Shown piece by piece: positions 9,091 through 17,093 of a DNA stretch of 64,000 bases. Under the pieces are notes generated by a model that saw only the letters and a program-made list of their open reading frames with translations, searched no databases and had not been told where the DNA came from. The first letter of the stretch is position 1. Every line of letters starts with the position of its first letter. Position numbers and translations under genes: made by a program. Source of the DNA: Flavobacterium sp. N3904 (GTDB lineage Bacteria; Bacteroidota; Bacteroidia; Flavobacteriales; Flavobacteriaceae); NCBI RefSeq assembly GCF_025947305.1, contig NZ_CP110009.1, forward strand, positions 2,397,501 to 2,461,500, given 5' to 3'.

Positions 9091-10425
9091 TTAAACCAAA
9101 TGCTCATCGGCAATTGATAATGCTTGTGAAATAATAGCTAAACCTTCATCTATTTCTGCTTCGGTAATGCATAAAGGGGGTGCTATAAAAATATATCCCC
9201 AGCGTACAAAAGTGTATAATCCCAGTGCTCTTACTTTGGCAGCAATTAAATTGGTGACTTTCAATTCATCACCGCTGGCGTTGTAGGGTGCAATCAATTC
9301 GCCTGTGGTTTTATTTTTCAATATATCCAGACAACCCAATAGACCAGTGTTTCTAAAAGCGCCCATACTTGGGTGTTTTGGTCGCATTTCGGCTATTTTA
9401 GATTCTAAATAAGCACCCATTTTTCGAGTATTTTCAATTAAATGATCGCTTTCGTAAATATTTATTACTGCCAATGCCGCTGCCAAAGCAACTGGATGTG
9501 CATTGTAAGTAAGACCAATCATCATAGGGGTATTGTCGAATTTTGCGGCAATTTTGTCAGAAACCATTAAACAACCCAAAGGAATATACGATGAGGTCAG
9601 TCCTTTGGCCATACAAATCATATCTGGGATAATATCATGGTTTTCAAAACCAAACCATTTTCCAGTTCTCCCAAATCCGCTCATGACTTCATCGGCAATA
9701 AATAAGATATCATATTTTTCGCAAAGAGCTTTTACGCCTTTTAAATACCCTTGTGGGTAATGCAAACAGCCCGAAGAGCCGCTTTCTCCTTCAAAAATAA
9801 AGGCTGCAATATTGGTTTTTCCTTCAAACTGGATCACTCTTTCTACATATTCTAAGCTTAAACTCAATTTAGTCGCTTCATCCAAATCTTTCATGCCGAA
9901 GAAATAGTAAGGATCATCTAGCAATACTGCATTGGGCATTTGTTGCGAATCATTGGCCAGTTTTCTCGGATCACCACCTACAGACATTCCGCCGATAGAC
10001 CCGCCATGAAAAGCGCGATATCTACCAATAATTTTGTGTCTTCCTGTATACAATCGCGCTAGTTTGATTGCATTGTCTACCGAAGAAGTACCACATAATG
10101 TAAAGAAGGCTTTGTTCAAATCACCGGGACATATTTCAGAAAGTTTTCTGGCCAGTTTTGCTCTTATTTCGGTGGTGCAAGTTGGGGTTACAAAGCTCAC
10201 TTTTTGCATTTGTTCTACCACCGCTGCTGTAACTCTTTGGTCGCCATGACCAATATTCACCGACATTAAACCAGACGAAAAATCGATTATTTTGTTGCCA
10301 TCACAGTCGTATAAATAAACCCCTTCGGCTCTTTCTATAGCTATTGGATTTACACTGGCTTGCGCCGACCATGAAAACAAGCTAAATTCTTTACTGTCAT
10401 TTATGATTTGTTCTTTACTTAACAT
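9091..10425 (-). CDS. Class-III PLP-dependent aminotransferase (omega-amino acid type)
   Basis: The 444-residue product is a full fold-type I class-III aminotransferase: YDCDGNKIIDFSSG (40-52), the HGGSIGG glycine segment (140-146), IADEVMSGFGRTGKW (243-257) with Asp245 binding the pyridine nitrogen, and Schiff-base Lys274 in MAKGLTSSY. The family transfers an omega-amino group from substrates such as beta-alanine, GABA, taurine or diamines to pyruvate or 2-oxoglutarate. A GNAT gene lies just upstream and an mmsA-type malonate/methylmalonate-semialdehyde dehydrogenase beyond it on the same strand. Beta-alanine:pyruvate aminotransferase is therefore a reasonable guess (inference): product malonate semialdehyde would be oxidised by the MmsA. 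It differs clearly from the two aminotransferases at 15667 and 19247. Confidence 0.88.
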   Translation of the reverse strand: MLSKEQIINDSKEFSLFSWSAQASVNPIAIERAEGVYLYDCDGNKIIDFSSGLMSVNIGHGDQRVTAAVVEQMQKVSFVTPTCTTEIRAKLARKLSEICPGDLNKAFFTLCGTSSVDNAIKLARLYTGRHKIIGRYRAFHGGSIGGMSVGGDPRKLANDSQQMPNAVLLDDPYYFFGMKDLDEATKLSLSLEYVERVIQFEGKTNIAAFIFEGESGSSGCLHYPQGYLKGVKALCEKYDILFIADEVMSGFGRTGKWFGFENHDIIPDMICMAKGLTSSYIPLGCLMVSDKIAAKFDNTPMMIGLTYNAHPVALAAALAVINIYESDHLIENTRKMGAYLESKIAEMRPKHPSMGAFRNTGLLGCLDILKNKTTGELIAPYNASGDELKVTNLIAAKVRALGLYTFVRWGYIFIAPPLCITEAEIDEGLAIISQALSIADEHLV

Positions 10426-10454
10426 TATGTGTTTAATTTATTATTTGATTATTA

Positions 10455-10904
10455 TTAGTTGACAGTGAGGTCGTAACTGTATAGAAAGTCCTCTCTCACA
10501 AAGCCCATTTTATGGTATAATCCTTGAGCAACGGTATTGTTTTTTGCTGTTCGTAATCGAATGTCATTAGCACCTAACTCTTTTGCCAATTCAACAGTTT
10601 GTAAAATTAATTTTTCACCAATTCCATTTTTTCGAATAGAAGAATCGACAAATAAGTCGTTTAAAATCAGTATTTTACTCAGTGCCAATGAAGAGAAAGT
10701 AACATATATAAGCGCGAAACCAATTGCTTTTTCCAAATTTGAATCTTCAAATGCTAAAAATACAATCGCCTCATTATTTTCTATTCTTTCTTTCAAATAC
10801 GCTTTGTGTCTTTCATAATTGGAAGGTTTTTTGTAGAAAATAGCATATTGATCGAACAAGTTTGTCAATTGGTCTAAATCTTGAATAGTGGCTTTTCGTA
10901 TCAT
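10455..10904 (-). CDS. Small GNAT-family N-acetyltransferase
   Basis: The 149-residue product is a single GNAT domain. It starts MIRKATIQDLDQL, has the acetyl-CoA-binding motif A around SSIRKNGIGEKLI (R-x-x-G-x-G pattern, about residues 91-103), and LRTAKNNTVAQGLYHKMGF near the C-terminus, a usual motif B. No signal peptide is present. The gene is 29 bp upstream of the class-III aminotransferase and probably co-transcribed with it. It is not related in size or pattern to the three 215-217 residue GNATs downstream. The substrate is unknown; the neighbour suggests an amine or amino acid. Confidence 0.88.
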   Translation of the reverse strand: MIRKATIQDLDQLTNLFDQYAIFYKKPSNYERHKAYLKERIENNEAIVFLAFEDSNLEKAIGFALIYVTFSSLALSKILILNDLFVDSSIRKNGIGEKLILQTVELAKELGANDIRLRTAKNNTVAQGLYHKMGFVREDFLYSYDLTVN

Positions 10905-10977
10905 AATTGGTTATTTTTAAGTGGTTTAAAAACTAAAGTTACAAAAAAAACTTTACTTTCAGAATAAAGGTTTAGAT

Positions 10978-11042
10978 TCTAAATCCAAAAGACAATAGTA
11001 AAAGTTCTAAATCCTAAATTTTAAATTCCAAAATCTAAATCC
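10978..11042. repeat. Three TCTAAATCC copies at exact 28 bp spacing
   Basis: TCTAAATCC starts at 10978, 11006 and 11034 in the gap between the mmsA-type gene and the small GNAT gene. The sequence between copies is not conserved. The first copy overlaps a 13-base inverted repeat (tttagattctaaa). It may be operator-like sites or merely low-complexity sequence. Confidence 0.5.
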
Positions 11043-11049
11043 GCAATTA

Positions 11050-12507
11050 TCAACTCATCCAGTTGGTTCCCGCTTCCGGATTCCATTTGGTTGTGGTTTT
11101 CTTTTCTTTGGTAAAAAATCCAATCGAACTTTTACCTGTAATATCACCAGTTCCAAAACGAGATTCATTCCATCCACCAAAACCAAAAGGCTCTCTGGGA
11201 ACAGGGACTCCAATATTTACACCACACATTCCTGCCGAAGCATTTTCGGTTACATAATTGGCCAATCCTCCGCTTTGGGTAAAGACAGAGCACGCATTTC
11301 CATACGGATTTGCATTTTCTATAGCCAATGCTTCATCAATTGTGTTGACACGAACAATGGCCAAAACGGGGCCAAATACTTCTTCTCTAGCAATTTTCAT
11401 ATCGGCAGTGGCGTAGTCAATGAGTGTTGGGCCAACATAAAAACCATTTTCTTTTCCGGGAACAATTGTGTTACGGCCATCCAAAATGATTTTGGCACCT
11501 TGTTGTTCTGCTTCTGTAATATAGGCTTCTATTCTGTCTTTGGCAGCTTTAGAAATTACGGCACCAAGCGTAGTTCCACATTGAATTTTTTGGGCATCTG
11601 CAATCAATCGATCCAATATTGTATCACAGTTTCCTACTGCAATTAAGGTTGCCGCTGCCATGCATCTTTGACCGGCACAGCCACTCATTGAGGCTACAAT
11701 ATTGGACGAAGCCATTTCTGGATGTGCATCTGGTAATAATAGGATGTGATTTTTGGCGCCTCCAAGTGCTAGTACTTGTTTTAAATTGTTGCTGGCTCTT
11801 TGGTACACAATTTTGGCTACTTTGGTAGAACCTACAAAAGTAACGGCTTGAATTCCCGGATGATCACAAATATTTTCTACAGTGGTTTGTGTTCCGTTTA
11901 TAATGTTGAATAATCCATCAGGCAATCCCGCTTCTTTGAGGAGTTTGGCAGTATATTGACTACTGATAGGCACTGCTTCCGAAGGTTTTAAAATAAAAGC
12001 ATTACCGAGAGCAATAGCATTTACAATGGTCCAATGGGGAACCATGGTAGGAAAATTAAAAGGAACAATAGAAGCTACAATTCCCAAAGGAACTCTGGTC
12101 GAAGAGCAAAATACCCCTTTGCTTACTTCCATGTTTTCTCCATTTACAAATTGAGGTAACGAGCAGGCAAACTCGGTTAGTTCAATTGCTTTGTCGATTT
12201 CTGCTTTGGCTTCACTGTGAATTTTTCCGTTTTCTCTATAAATAATCTCAGTCAATTCCTCGCTGTTTTTTTCTAGTAATTGTTTGTATTTATAAAAGAC
12301 TTGAGCCCTTTCTTTCAGGGTGACTTTTTGCCAAGCTTTTTGTGCTTTTTGAGCAGCGGTAATGATTTCATTCAAATCATCCATGGTGGATTCTTTGAAA
12401 GTAGTCAATTCCTTACCGTCTAAAGGCGAAATAACGGAATGGATTTTTGTTGAACTTCCGGATTTAAACTCCCCGTTTATAAAGTTTTTTACTTCGTTAA
12501 ATGACAT
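11050..12507 (-). CDS. mmsA: CoA-acylating methylmalonate-/malonate-semialdehyde dehydrogenase
   Basis: I place the start at the ATG at 12507 (MSFNEVKNFING, 485 residues). The longer frame starts at a TTG at 12531 that lies inside the likely promoter. It is an aldehyde dehydrogenase fold with catalytic Cys282 in GQRCMAA. At the place of the usual general-base Glu (LELGGK) it has LGGAKNH, the Asn-containing signature of the CoA-acylating MmsA/IolA group. PREPFGFGGWNESRFG near the C-terminus is also typical. The enzyme turns malonate semialdehyde or methylmalonate semialdehyde plus CoA and NAD into acetyl- or propionyl-CoA, with loss of CO2. In this neighbourhood the likely role is the last step of beta-alanine or diaminopropane breakdown; valine or inositol catabolism is the alternative. 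Confidence 0.9.
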   Translation of the reverse strand: MSFNEVKNFINGEFKSGSSTKIHSVISPLDGKELTTFKESTMDDLNEIITAAQKAQKAWQKVTLKERAQVFYKYKQLLEKNSEELTEIIYRENGKIHSEAKAEIDKAIELTEFACSLPQFVNGENMEVSKGVFCSSTRVPLGIVASIVPFNFPTMVPHWTIVNAIALGNAFILKPSEAVPISSQYTAKLLKEAGLPDGLFNIINGTQTTVENICDHPGIQAVTFVGSTKVAKIVYQRASNNLKQVLALGGAKNHILLLPDAHPEMASSNIVASMSGCAGQRCMAAATLIAVGNCDTILDRLIADAQKIQCGTTLGAVISKAAKDRIEAYITEAEQQGAKIILDGRNTIVPGKENGFYVGPTLIDYATADMKIAREEVFGPVLAIVRVNTIDEALAIENANPYGNACSVFTQSGGLANYVTENASAGMCGVNIGVPVPREPFGFGGWNESRFGTGDITGKSSIGFFTKEKKTTTKWNPEAGTNWMS

Positions 12508-12528
12508 TTTTTTAGGTTTTAATTTTTT

Positions 12529-12557
12529 CAAATATACAAAAAATAGTAAAAAAACAA
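12529..12557 (-). promoter_or_regulatory. Promoter of the mmsA-type gene
   Basis: Read on the minus strand: TTG (12557-12555), an 18 bp spacer, then TATATTTG (12536-12529), an exact TAnnTTTG match. The predicted transcription start is near 12522, about 15 bases before the ATG at 12507. This excludes the upstream TTG start at 12531. Confidence 0.75.
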
Positions 12558-12739
12558 TAAATTTTTTTGCGTGTATTAAAAATATTGTTAGATTTACAAA
12601 ATAATCACTTGCATATTGATTTATTTACAATAAGAAATATTATTAGAAATAAGCCTTTATACCTGTATTATTAATTTAAAGCATTAACCACTTTAGATTA
12701 TTGAATTAACCAAAACCAAAAACTAAATCCATTAAATTT

Positions 12740-14266
12740 ATGAAATCAGTATCTACTATTATCGGTGTTGCATTATTATTTCTGGCTACACTTTGTTTTT
12801 TTGTCCATTGGCACGCACTTGTTCCTGCCTTTACCGTTTTGGGTATTGCCATGATTACGAGAAAAGCTTTGGAGCCTTTAATTATAGGTTGCGCAATAGG
12901 ATTTGCATTGTTGGCGCAACATGGAGGTTCTGAGGAATATTTTCCAGAAGGGAAAGGAATGATTTTTCCGTTGAATATGTTTGACGGTATGTTTACTTCT
13001 ATTGCGAGAGATGCTCATGATCAAGGACTAATTTGGGTTATACTCGTGTGTATACTTTATGGTGCATTTGTGCAATTGTTGAATGCGTCTGGAGGTATCA
13101 AAGCTGTGGCAAGATATTCTGAAAATCATGTTACCAATAAAAAGCAATCGTTGATAATGACTTATTTTCTAAGCTTTTTCTTTTTTCTTGATGATTATTT
13201 GAGTGCTTTATCTGTCGGTAATACCATGAGACCAATTACAGATAAATTTGGTGTTTCTAGAGAAAAACTGGCTTTAGTGCTTACAATGGTTTGCGTACCG
13301 ATTACCATTATTTTTCCGATTTCTACCTGGACTATATTTTACGGAACTCAGATTGTTGCTATTGATGGAGGTGTTTTGGATGCAGCTGGAGTAGCAATTA
13401 CCAATCCGATTCAGGCTTTTTTGGGAACTATTCCGTATAATTTTTCGGCTTGGATTTCTTTGATTATGGGTGGTTTAATTGTTTTTCAATTAATTCCAGA
13501 CACAAAAGCAATTAAAGAGGCCGAAGCCAATGTAAAACCAATAGAACCAGCAGCAATTAAAATAGTAAAACCAAATGCTAAGCCGGGTAAATTAGTATAT
13601 TTTATTCTTCCGATTTTGGTTTTAATTTGGTGTACGGTTTTTCCTTACCCATTTGATATGGATTATTGGGGAAGTTTTACCTTCTCTTCAGAATATATAT
13701 TTGGTAGCATCGATGCGTTGCGTGGTATCGTTACAGCAGTGGTGTTTACCTACATGTATTTTTTACTTTTCAAAGTAATTAAATTCAATAAAATATCGAA
13801 ACATTTTGTATTGGGATTGGAAACAATCACATTCGTATTAACCGTTTTGGGCTTCACTTATTTACTGAAAGATGTACAAAATGCATTAGGTTTTAACGAA
13901 TTTGTTGTTGCAAATTTACAAGGAATCAGCTGGTTGAATAGTGCTACTTTACCTTTTATTGTTTTTGCTTTGGTTGCTTGGATTTGTTGGGCAACGGGAT
14001 CAAACTGGGGAATATATGCCATTCTTGTGCCTACTACAGCATTGTTGTCGCACACATTGGGAGCTAATTTTTGGTTGAGCCAAGGAGCATTAGCATCAGG
14101 AACAGTTTGGGGAGCCGCTGCCTGTTTCTTCTCAGACAATCGAGTATTAACGGCACAATCTTGTAAAGTCAATATGATGCAACATGGAATTTCACAATTC
14201 CCTTATCAGTTAACAATATTTGTAGCTTCCTCGGTGTTGTATTTAATAGCTGGTTTTGTGCTGTAA
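12740..14266 (+). CDS. NhaC-family Na+/H+ antiporter-like transporter
   Basis: The 508-residue inner-membrane protein has about 11-12 hydrophobic segments spread over its length, starting at residues 6-40. Family features include FFFFLDDYLSALSVGNTMRP (near residues 149-168), a polar helix patch conserved in NhaC-type carriers, and SNWGIYAILVPTTALL with SDNRVLTAQSCK near the end. The family exchanges Na+ with H+ or couples organic acids or amines to ion gradients. It is the first gene of a run that continues 11 bp later with GNAT and aminotransferase genes. A role in uptake of an amine/amino acid or in pH control during amine breakdown is therefore plausible (inference). No clear promoter was found in the 230 bp upstream apart from a weak TTG-N19-TAGATTTA near 12567-12600. 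Confidence 0.87.
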   Translation: MKSVSTIIGVALLFLATLCFFVHWHALVPAFTVLGIAMITRKALEPLIIGCAIGFALLAQHGGSEEYFPEGKGMIFPLNMFDGMFTSIARDAHDQGLIWVILVCILYGAFVQLLNASGGIKAVARYSENHVTNKKQSLIMTYFLSFFFFLDDYLSALSVGNTMRPITDKFGVSREKLALVLTMVCVPITIIFPISTWTIFYGTQIVAIDGGVLDAAGVAITNPIQAFLGTIPYNFSAWISLIMGGLIVFQLIPDTKAIKEAEANVKPIEPAAIKIVKPNAKPGKLVYFILPILVLIWCTVFPYPFDMDYWGSFTFSSEYIFGSIDALRGIVTAVVFTYMYFLLFKVIKFNKISKHFVLGLETITFVLTVLGFTYLLKDVQNALGFNEFVVANLQGISWLNSATLPFIVFALVAWICWATGSNWGIYAILVPTTALLSHTLGANFWLSQGALASGTVWGAAACFFSDNRVLTAQSCKVNMMQHGISQFPYQLTIFVASSVLYLIAGFVL

Positions 14267-14277
14267 TTGAATAAGTT

Positions 14278-14931
14278 ATGATTAGAAAAGATGTTTTGTT
14301 TAATGAATTTCTAATTCGAAATGCAACTCCTGAAGATGCAGTTCAGATGGAATATGTTCAAAAACAATGTTATCCTACTTTGCATCCAACAGAGTTATTA
14401 AACAGAGAACATTTTATAAATCATATCAAAGTTTTTCCAGAAGGTCAGATTGTATTGGAAAGAGATGGGGTTATTGTAGGCTCAGCGAGTACCTTTCGGA
14501 CTAATTTTCCAACAAAGGAATCTACATTTCTGGAATCATCGGATAATTTATGGATTACAAATGCCCATGTTCCCGATGGTGAATGGATGTATGGAATAGA
14601 CATGGGAATTTTACCGGAATACAGAGGTTTGGGCCTTTCGACAGAAATGTATTTGGTGCGGCAGGAAATATGTAAAAAACTAGGTCTAAAAGGCCAACTC
14701 ATTGCAGGAATGACAATAGGTTATGGCAAAGTAAAGCACAAAATGGCCATAGAAGAATATTGTTATGCGCTGGAAATTAAGAAGTTTACAGACCCTACGG
14801 TGACGCCTCAAAAGAAAGCGGGGTTCAGATGGATAAAGCCATTGTACAATCATATTAATGATCCAGAAGCCGGTTTTGCCTGCATTTTAATGTATTATCC
14901 TGTTGATGAAGATTATAAATTAAAATTATAA
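14278..14931 (+). CDS. GNAT acetyltransferase of the YhcX N-domain type, paralogue 1
   Basis: The 217-residue cytoplasmic protein has a GNAT core: HIKVFPEGQIVLE strand region (49-61), YGIDMGILPEYRGLGLSTEMY (105-125) as the acetyl-CoA-binding motif A, and GMTIGYGKVKHKMAIEEYC followed by DPTVTPQKKAGF as a family-specific tail. From memory, this FPEGQ/YGID/EEY/DPTVT pattern matches the N-terminal domain of bifunctional GNAT/carbon-nitrogen hydrolase proteins such as Bacillus YhcX; here the hydrolase half is absent. It is followed 48 bp later by a close paralogue and then by a class-III aminotransferase. The acyl acceptor is unknown; an amine or amino acid of the local pathway is the best guess. 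Confidence 0.85.
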   Translation: MIRKDVLFNEFLIRNATPEDAVQMEYVQKQCYPTLHPTELLNREHFINHIKVFPEGQIVLERDGVIVGSASTFRTNFPTKESTFLESSDNLWITNAHVPDGEWMYGIDMGILPEYRGLGLSTEMYLVRQEICKKLGLKGQLIAGMTIGYGKVKHKMAIEEYCYALEIKKFTDPTVTPQKKAGFRWIKPLYNHINDPEAGFACILMYYPVDEDYKLKL

Positions 14932-14979
14932 TAGATTACTAAGGGGCTAAGAATCTAAATATCCAATACTCTAAAAGAT

Positions 14980-15627
14980 ATGATTGCTAAAAAGATTTTG
15001 AATGATACATTTTTAATAAGAATCGCAAAAGTTGAAGATACTATCCAAATGGAGTATGTACAATCTAGATGTTATCCTACGTTGCATGAATCGGAAATTT
15101 TGGATAGAAATCATTTTGCCAATCATATAAAAGTTTTTCCTGAGGGTCAAATTGTTGTAGAAAAAGAGGGAATTATTGTGGCTTCGGCCAGTACTTTTAG
15201 ATGTGATTTTCCGGAACACGACAGTACTTTTCTGGAAGAAACAGATAATTTATGGATTACCAATGTGCAAATTCCAAACGGTGATTGGATGTACGGAATA
15301 GATATGGGAGTTTTGCCGGAATATAGAGGATTGGGACTTTCAAAAGAAATGTATAAAGCACGAAATGAGGTGTGTGCAGCACTCGGATTGAAAGGACAAA
15401 TCATTGCAGGTATGACCATCGGTTATGGAAAAGTAAAAGACCAAATGACTATTGAAGAATATTGCAAAAAGGTTATGAACAACGAAATAATTGATCCAAC
15501 AATTACACCGCAACGTAATGCTGGATTTCGATGGATTCGGCCTTTATACAATTATATCAATGATCCTGAAGCAGGGTTTGGAAGTATATTAATGTATAGG
15601 CCAGTCGACGAGAATTATTATTTATAG
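14980..15627 (+). CDS. GNAT acetyltransferase of the YhcX N-domain type, paralogue 2
   Basis: The 215-residue protein is clearly homologous to the preceding gene product over its full length. Shared blocks are NHIKVFPEGQIV, YGIDMGVLPEYRGLGLSKEMY, GMTIGYGKVKDQMTIEEYC and AGFRWIRPLYNYINDPEAGF. The pair looks like an old tandem duplication: the residues are strongly similar but the DNA has diverged, so both copies seem to be kept by selection. The N-terminal helix region (residues 1-40), where GNATs usually shape the acceptor pocket, is among the less conserved parts, which hints at different substrates. A class-III aminotransferase follows 39 bp downstream. No hydrolase domain is fused. Confidence 0.85.
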   Translation: MIAKKILNDTFLIRIAKVEDTIQMEYVQSRCYPTLHESEILDRNHFANHIKVFPEGQIVVEKEGIIVASASTFRCDFPEHDSTFLEETDNLWITNVQIPNGDWMYGIDMGVLPEYRGLGLSKEMYKARNEVCAALGLKGQIIAGMTIGYGKVKDQMTIEEYCKKVMNNEIIDPTITPQRNAGFRWIRPLYNYINDPEAGFGSILMYRPVDENYYL

Positions 15628-15666
15628 ATTAAAAATTAAAGAATAAAAAAAATAAAAAAAAATAAA

Positions 15667-17013
15667 ATGGGAACTCAAATTAAAAAAGTATCAGAAATTC
15701 CAGGGCCAAAAAGCAAATTGATTTTAGCAAGGAGAGCGGCTGCTTTACCGGCTGGGCTTGGAAAATCTACCGAGGTGGTAGTTGAAAAAGCAGAAGGAGC
15801 ATTGGTGTGGGACGTAGATGGAAATCAATTGATTGATTTTGCTGGCGGAATCGGAATGGTAAATTTGGGACACAGACCACAAGTGGTTATTGATGCCGTA
15901 AAAGAGCAATTGGACAAATACATTCATCCGGGAGCCCTTGTAACTACATTTGAACCTTATTTGGAATTTGCCGAATTGTTAAACGAAATTACGCCGGGTG
16001 ATTTCCCGAAAAAGACGTTATTGGCAAATTCTGGTTCTGAAGCTGTTGAGAATGCAGTAGCCATTGCGAGATATTATACCAAAAGACCTGCCGTTATTTG
16101 TTTTGAAGGAGCCTATCACGGACGTACCATGCTTACCTTAAGTTTGACTAGTAAATATGGTTTATTCAAAAAAGGATTCGGCAGTTATGCACAAGATATT
16201 TATCGTTTTCACTCTCCAAATGTATATAGAAGACCAAATTCTATGACCGAGGAAGAATATATTGATTTTTGTATCGAACGTTTTGATCAAAATTTAATTT
16301 CTCATGTAGATCCATCTGCCGTTGCGGCTATTATTATTGAGCCAGTTCAAGGTGAAGGTGGATTTATTCCGGTACCAAAACGTTTCTTGGAAAAAATTAG
16401 AAAAGTGTGTGATGAACATGGAATAGTATTCATTGCCGATGAGGTTCAGGCAGGAGCGGGTAGAACTGGAAAATTTCTTTCTATAGAGCATTCAGGTGTA
16501 GTTCCGGATATTGTTACGATGGCAAAATCAATTGGATCTGGATTGCCAATTTCTGCTATTACTGGAAAATCCGAAATCATGGATGCACCACATTTAGGTG
16601 GAATTGGTGGGACGTATAGTGGAAGCCCAATTGCAGTTGTTGGAGCGCTTGCGACCGTGAAAGAAATCATCAAACCAGAATTTTTGGATCGTGCAACGCA
16701 TGTTGGTAAAATCATTACCGACAGAATCAATGCCATGAAAGAGAAATTCGAAATAATTGGTGAAGTTCGCGGACTTGGAGCTATGCTTGTGGTTGAGTTT
16801 GTAAAAGACAGAACAACCAAAGAACCCGATATGGATTTTGCAATGGCGGTTATCAAAAAGTCGGTGGCTAATGGTTTGATTTTAATTAGAGCGGGATTGT
16901 ATACCAACTGTATTCGTTTCTTGCCACCAATTGTAATTACTGACGAACAATTGAATGAAGGTCTTGATGTAATCGAAGCTGCTATTCAAGACGTATTGAA
17001 CGAGAGAGGATAA
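15667..17013 (+). CDS. Class-III aminotransferase, 4-aminobutyrate/putrescine aminotransferase-like
   Basis: The 448-residue product carries the complete class-III motifs: WDVDGNQLIDFAGGIG (48-63), LANSGSEAVENA (119-130), EGAYHGRT (147-154), EPVQGEGGF (225-233), FIADEVQAGAGRTGK (255-269) with Asp258, and Lys287 in TMAKSIGSGLP as Schiff-base lysine. The order and spacing are those of GabT. The family converts GABA (or 5-aminovalerate, putrescine) and 2-oxoglutarate to the semialdehyde and glutamate. It lies after the two GNAT paralogues in the same gene run. Two succinate-semialdehyde-type dehydrogenase candidates further down support GABA as substrate, but a second GabT-like gene at 19247 means one of the two may use another omega-amine. 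Confidence 0.9.
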   Translation: MGTQIKKVSEIPGPKSKLILARRAAALPAGLGKSTEVVVEKAEGALVWDVDGNQLIDFAGGIGMVNLGHRPQVVIDAVKEQLDKYIHPGALVTTFEPYLEFAELLNEITPGDFPKKTLLANSGSEAVENAVAIARYYTKRPAVICFEGAYHGRTMLTLSLTSKYGLFKKGFGSYAQDIYRFHSPNVYRRPNSMTEEEYIDFCIERFDQNLISHVDPSAVAAIIIEPVQGEGGFIPVPKRFLEKIRKVCDEHGIVFIADEVQAGAGRTGKFLSIEHSGVVPDIVTMAKSIGSGLPISAITGKSEIMDAPHLGGIGGTYSGSPIAVVGALATVKEIIKPEFLDRATHVGKIITDRINAMKEKFEIIGEVRGLGAMLVVEFVKDRTTKEPDMDFAMAVIKKSVANGLILIRAGLYTNCIRFLPPIVITDEQLNEGLDVIEAAIQDVLNERG

Positions 17014-17093
17014 TATATTTTTGAATGTGTTTCCAAATAGGTTTCTAAAACGGGTTAGGAACTTGAAAATCTATAATTAAATAAAAAAAAAGA

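Noticed and set aside
11275..11646. 123-residue plus-strand frame within the mmsA gene
   Set aside because: Antisense shadow of a well-supported dehydrogenase gene.
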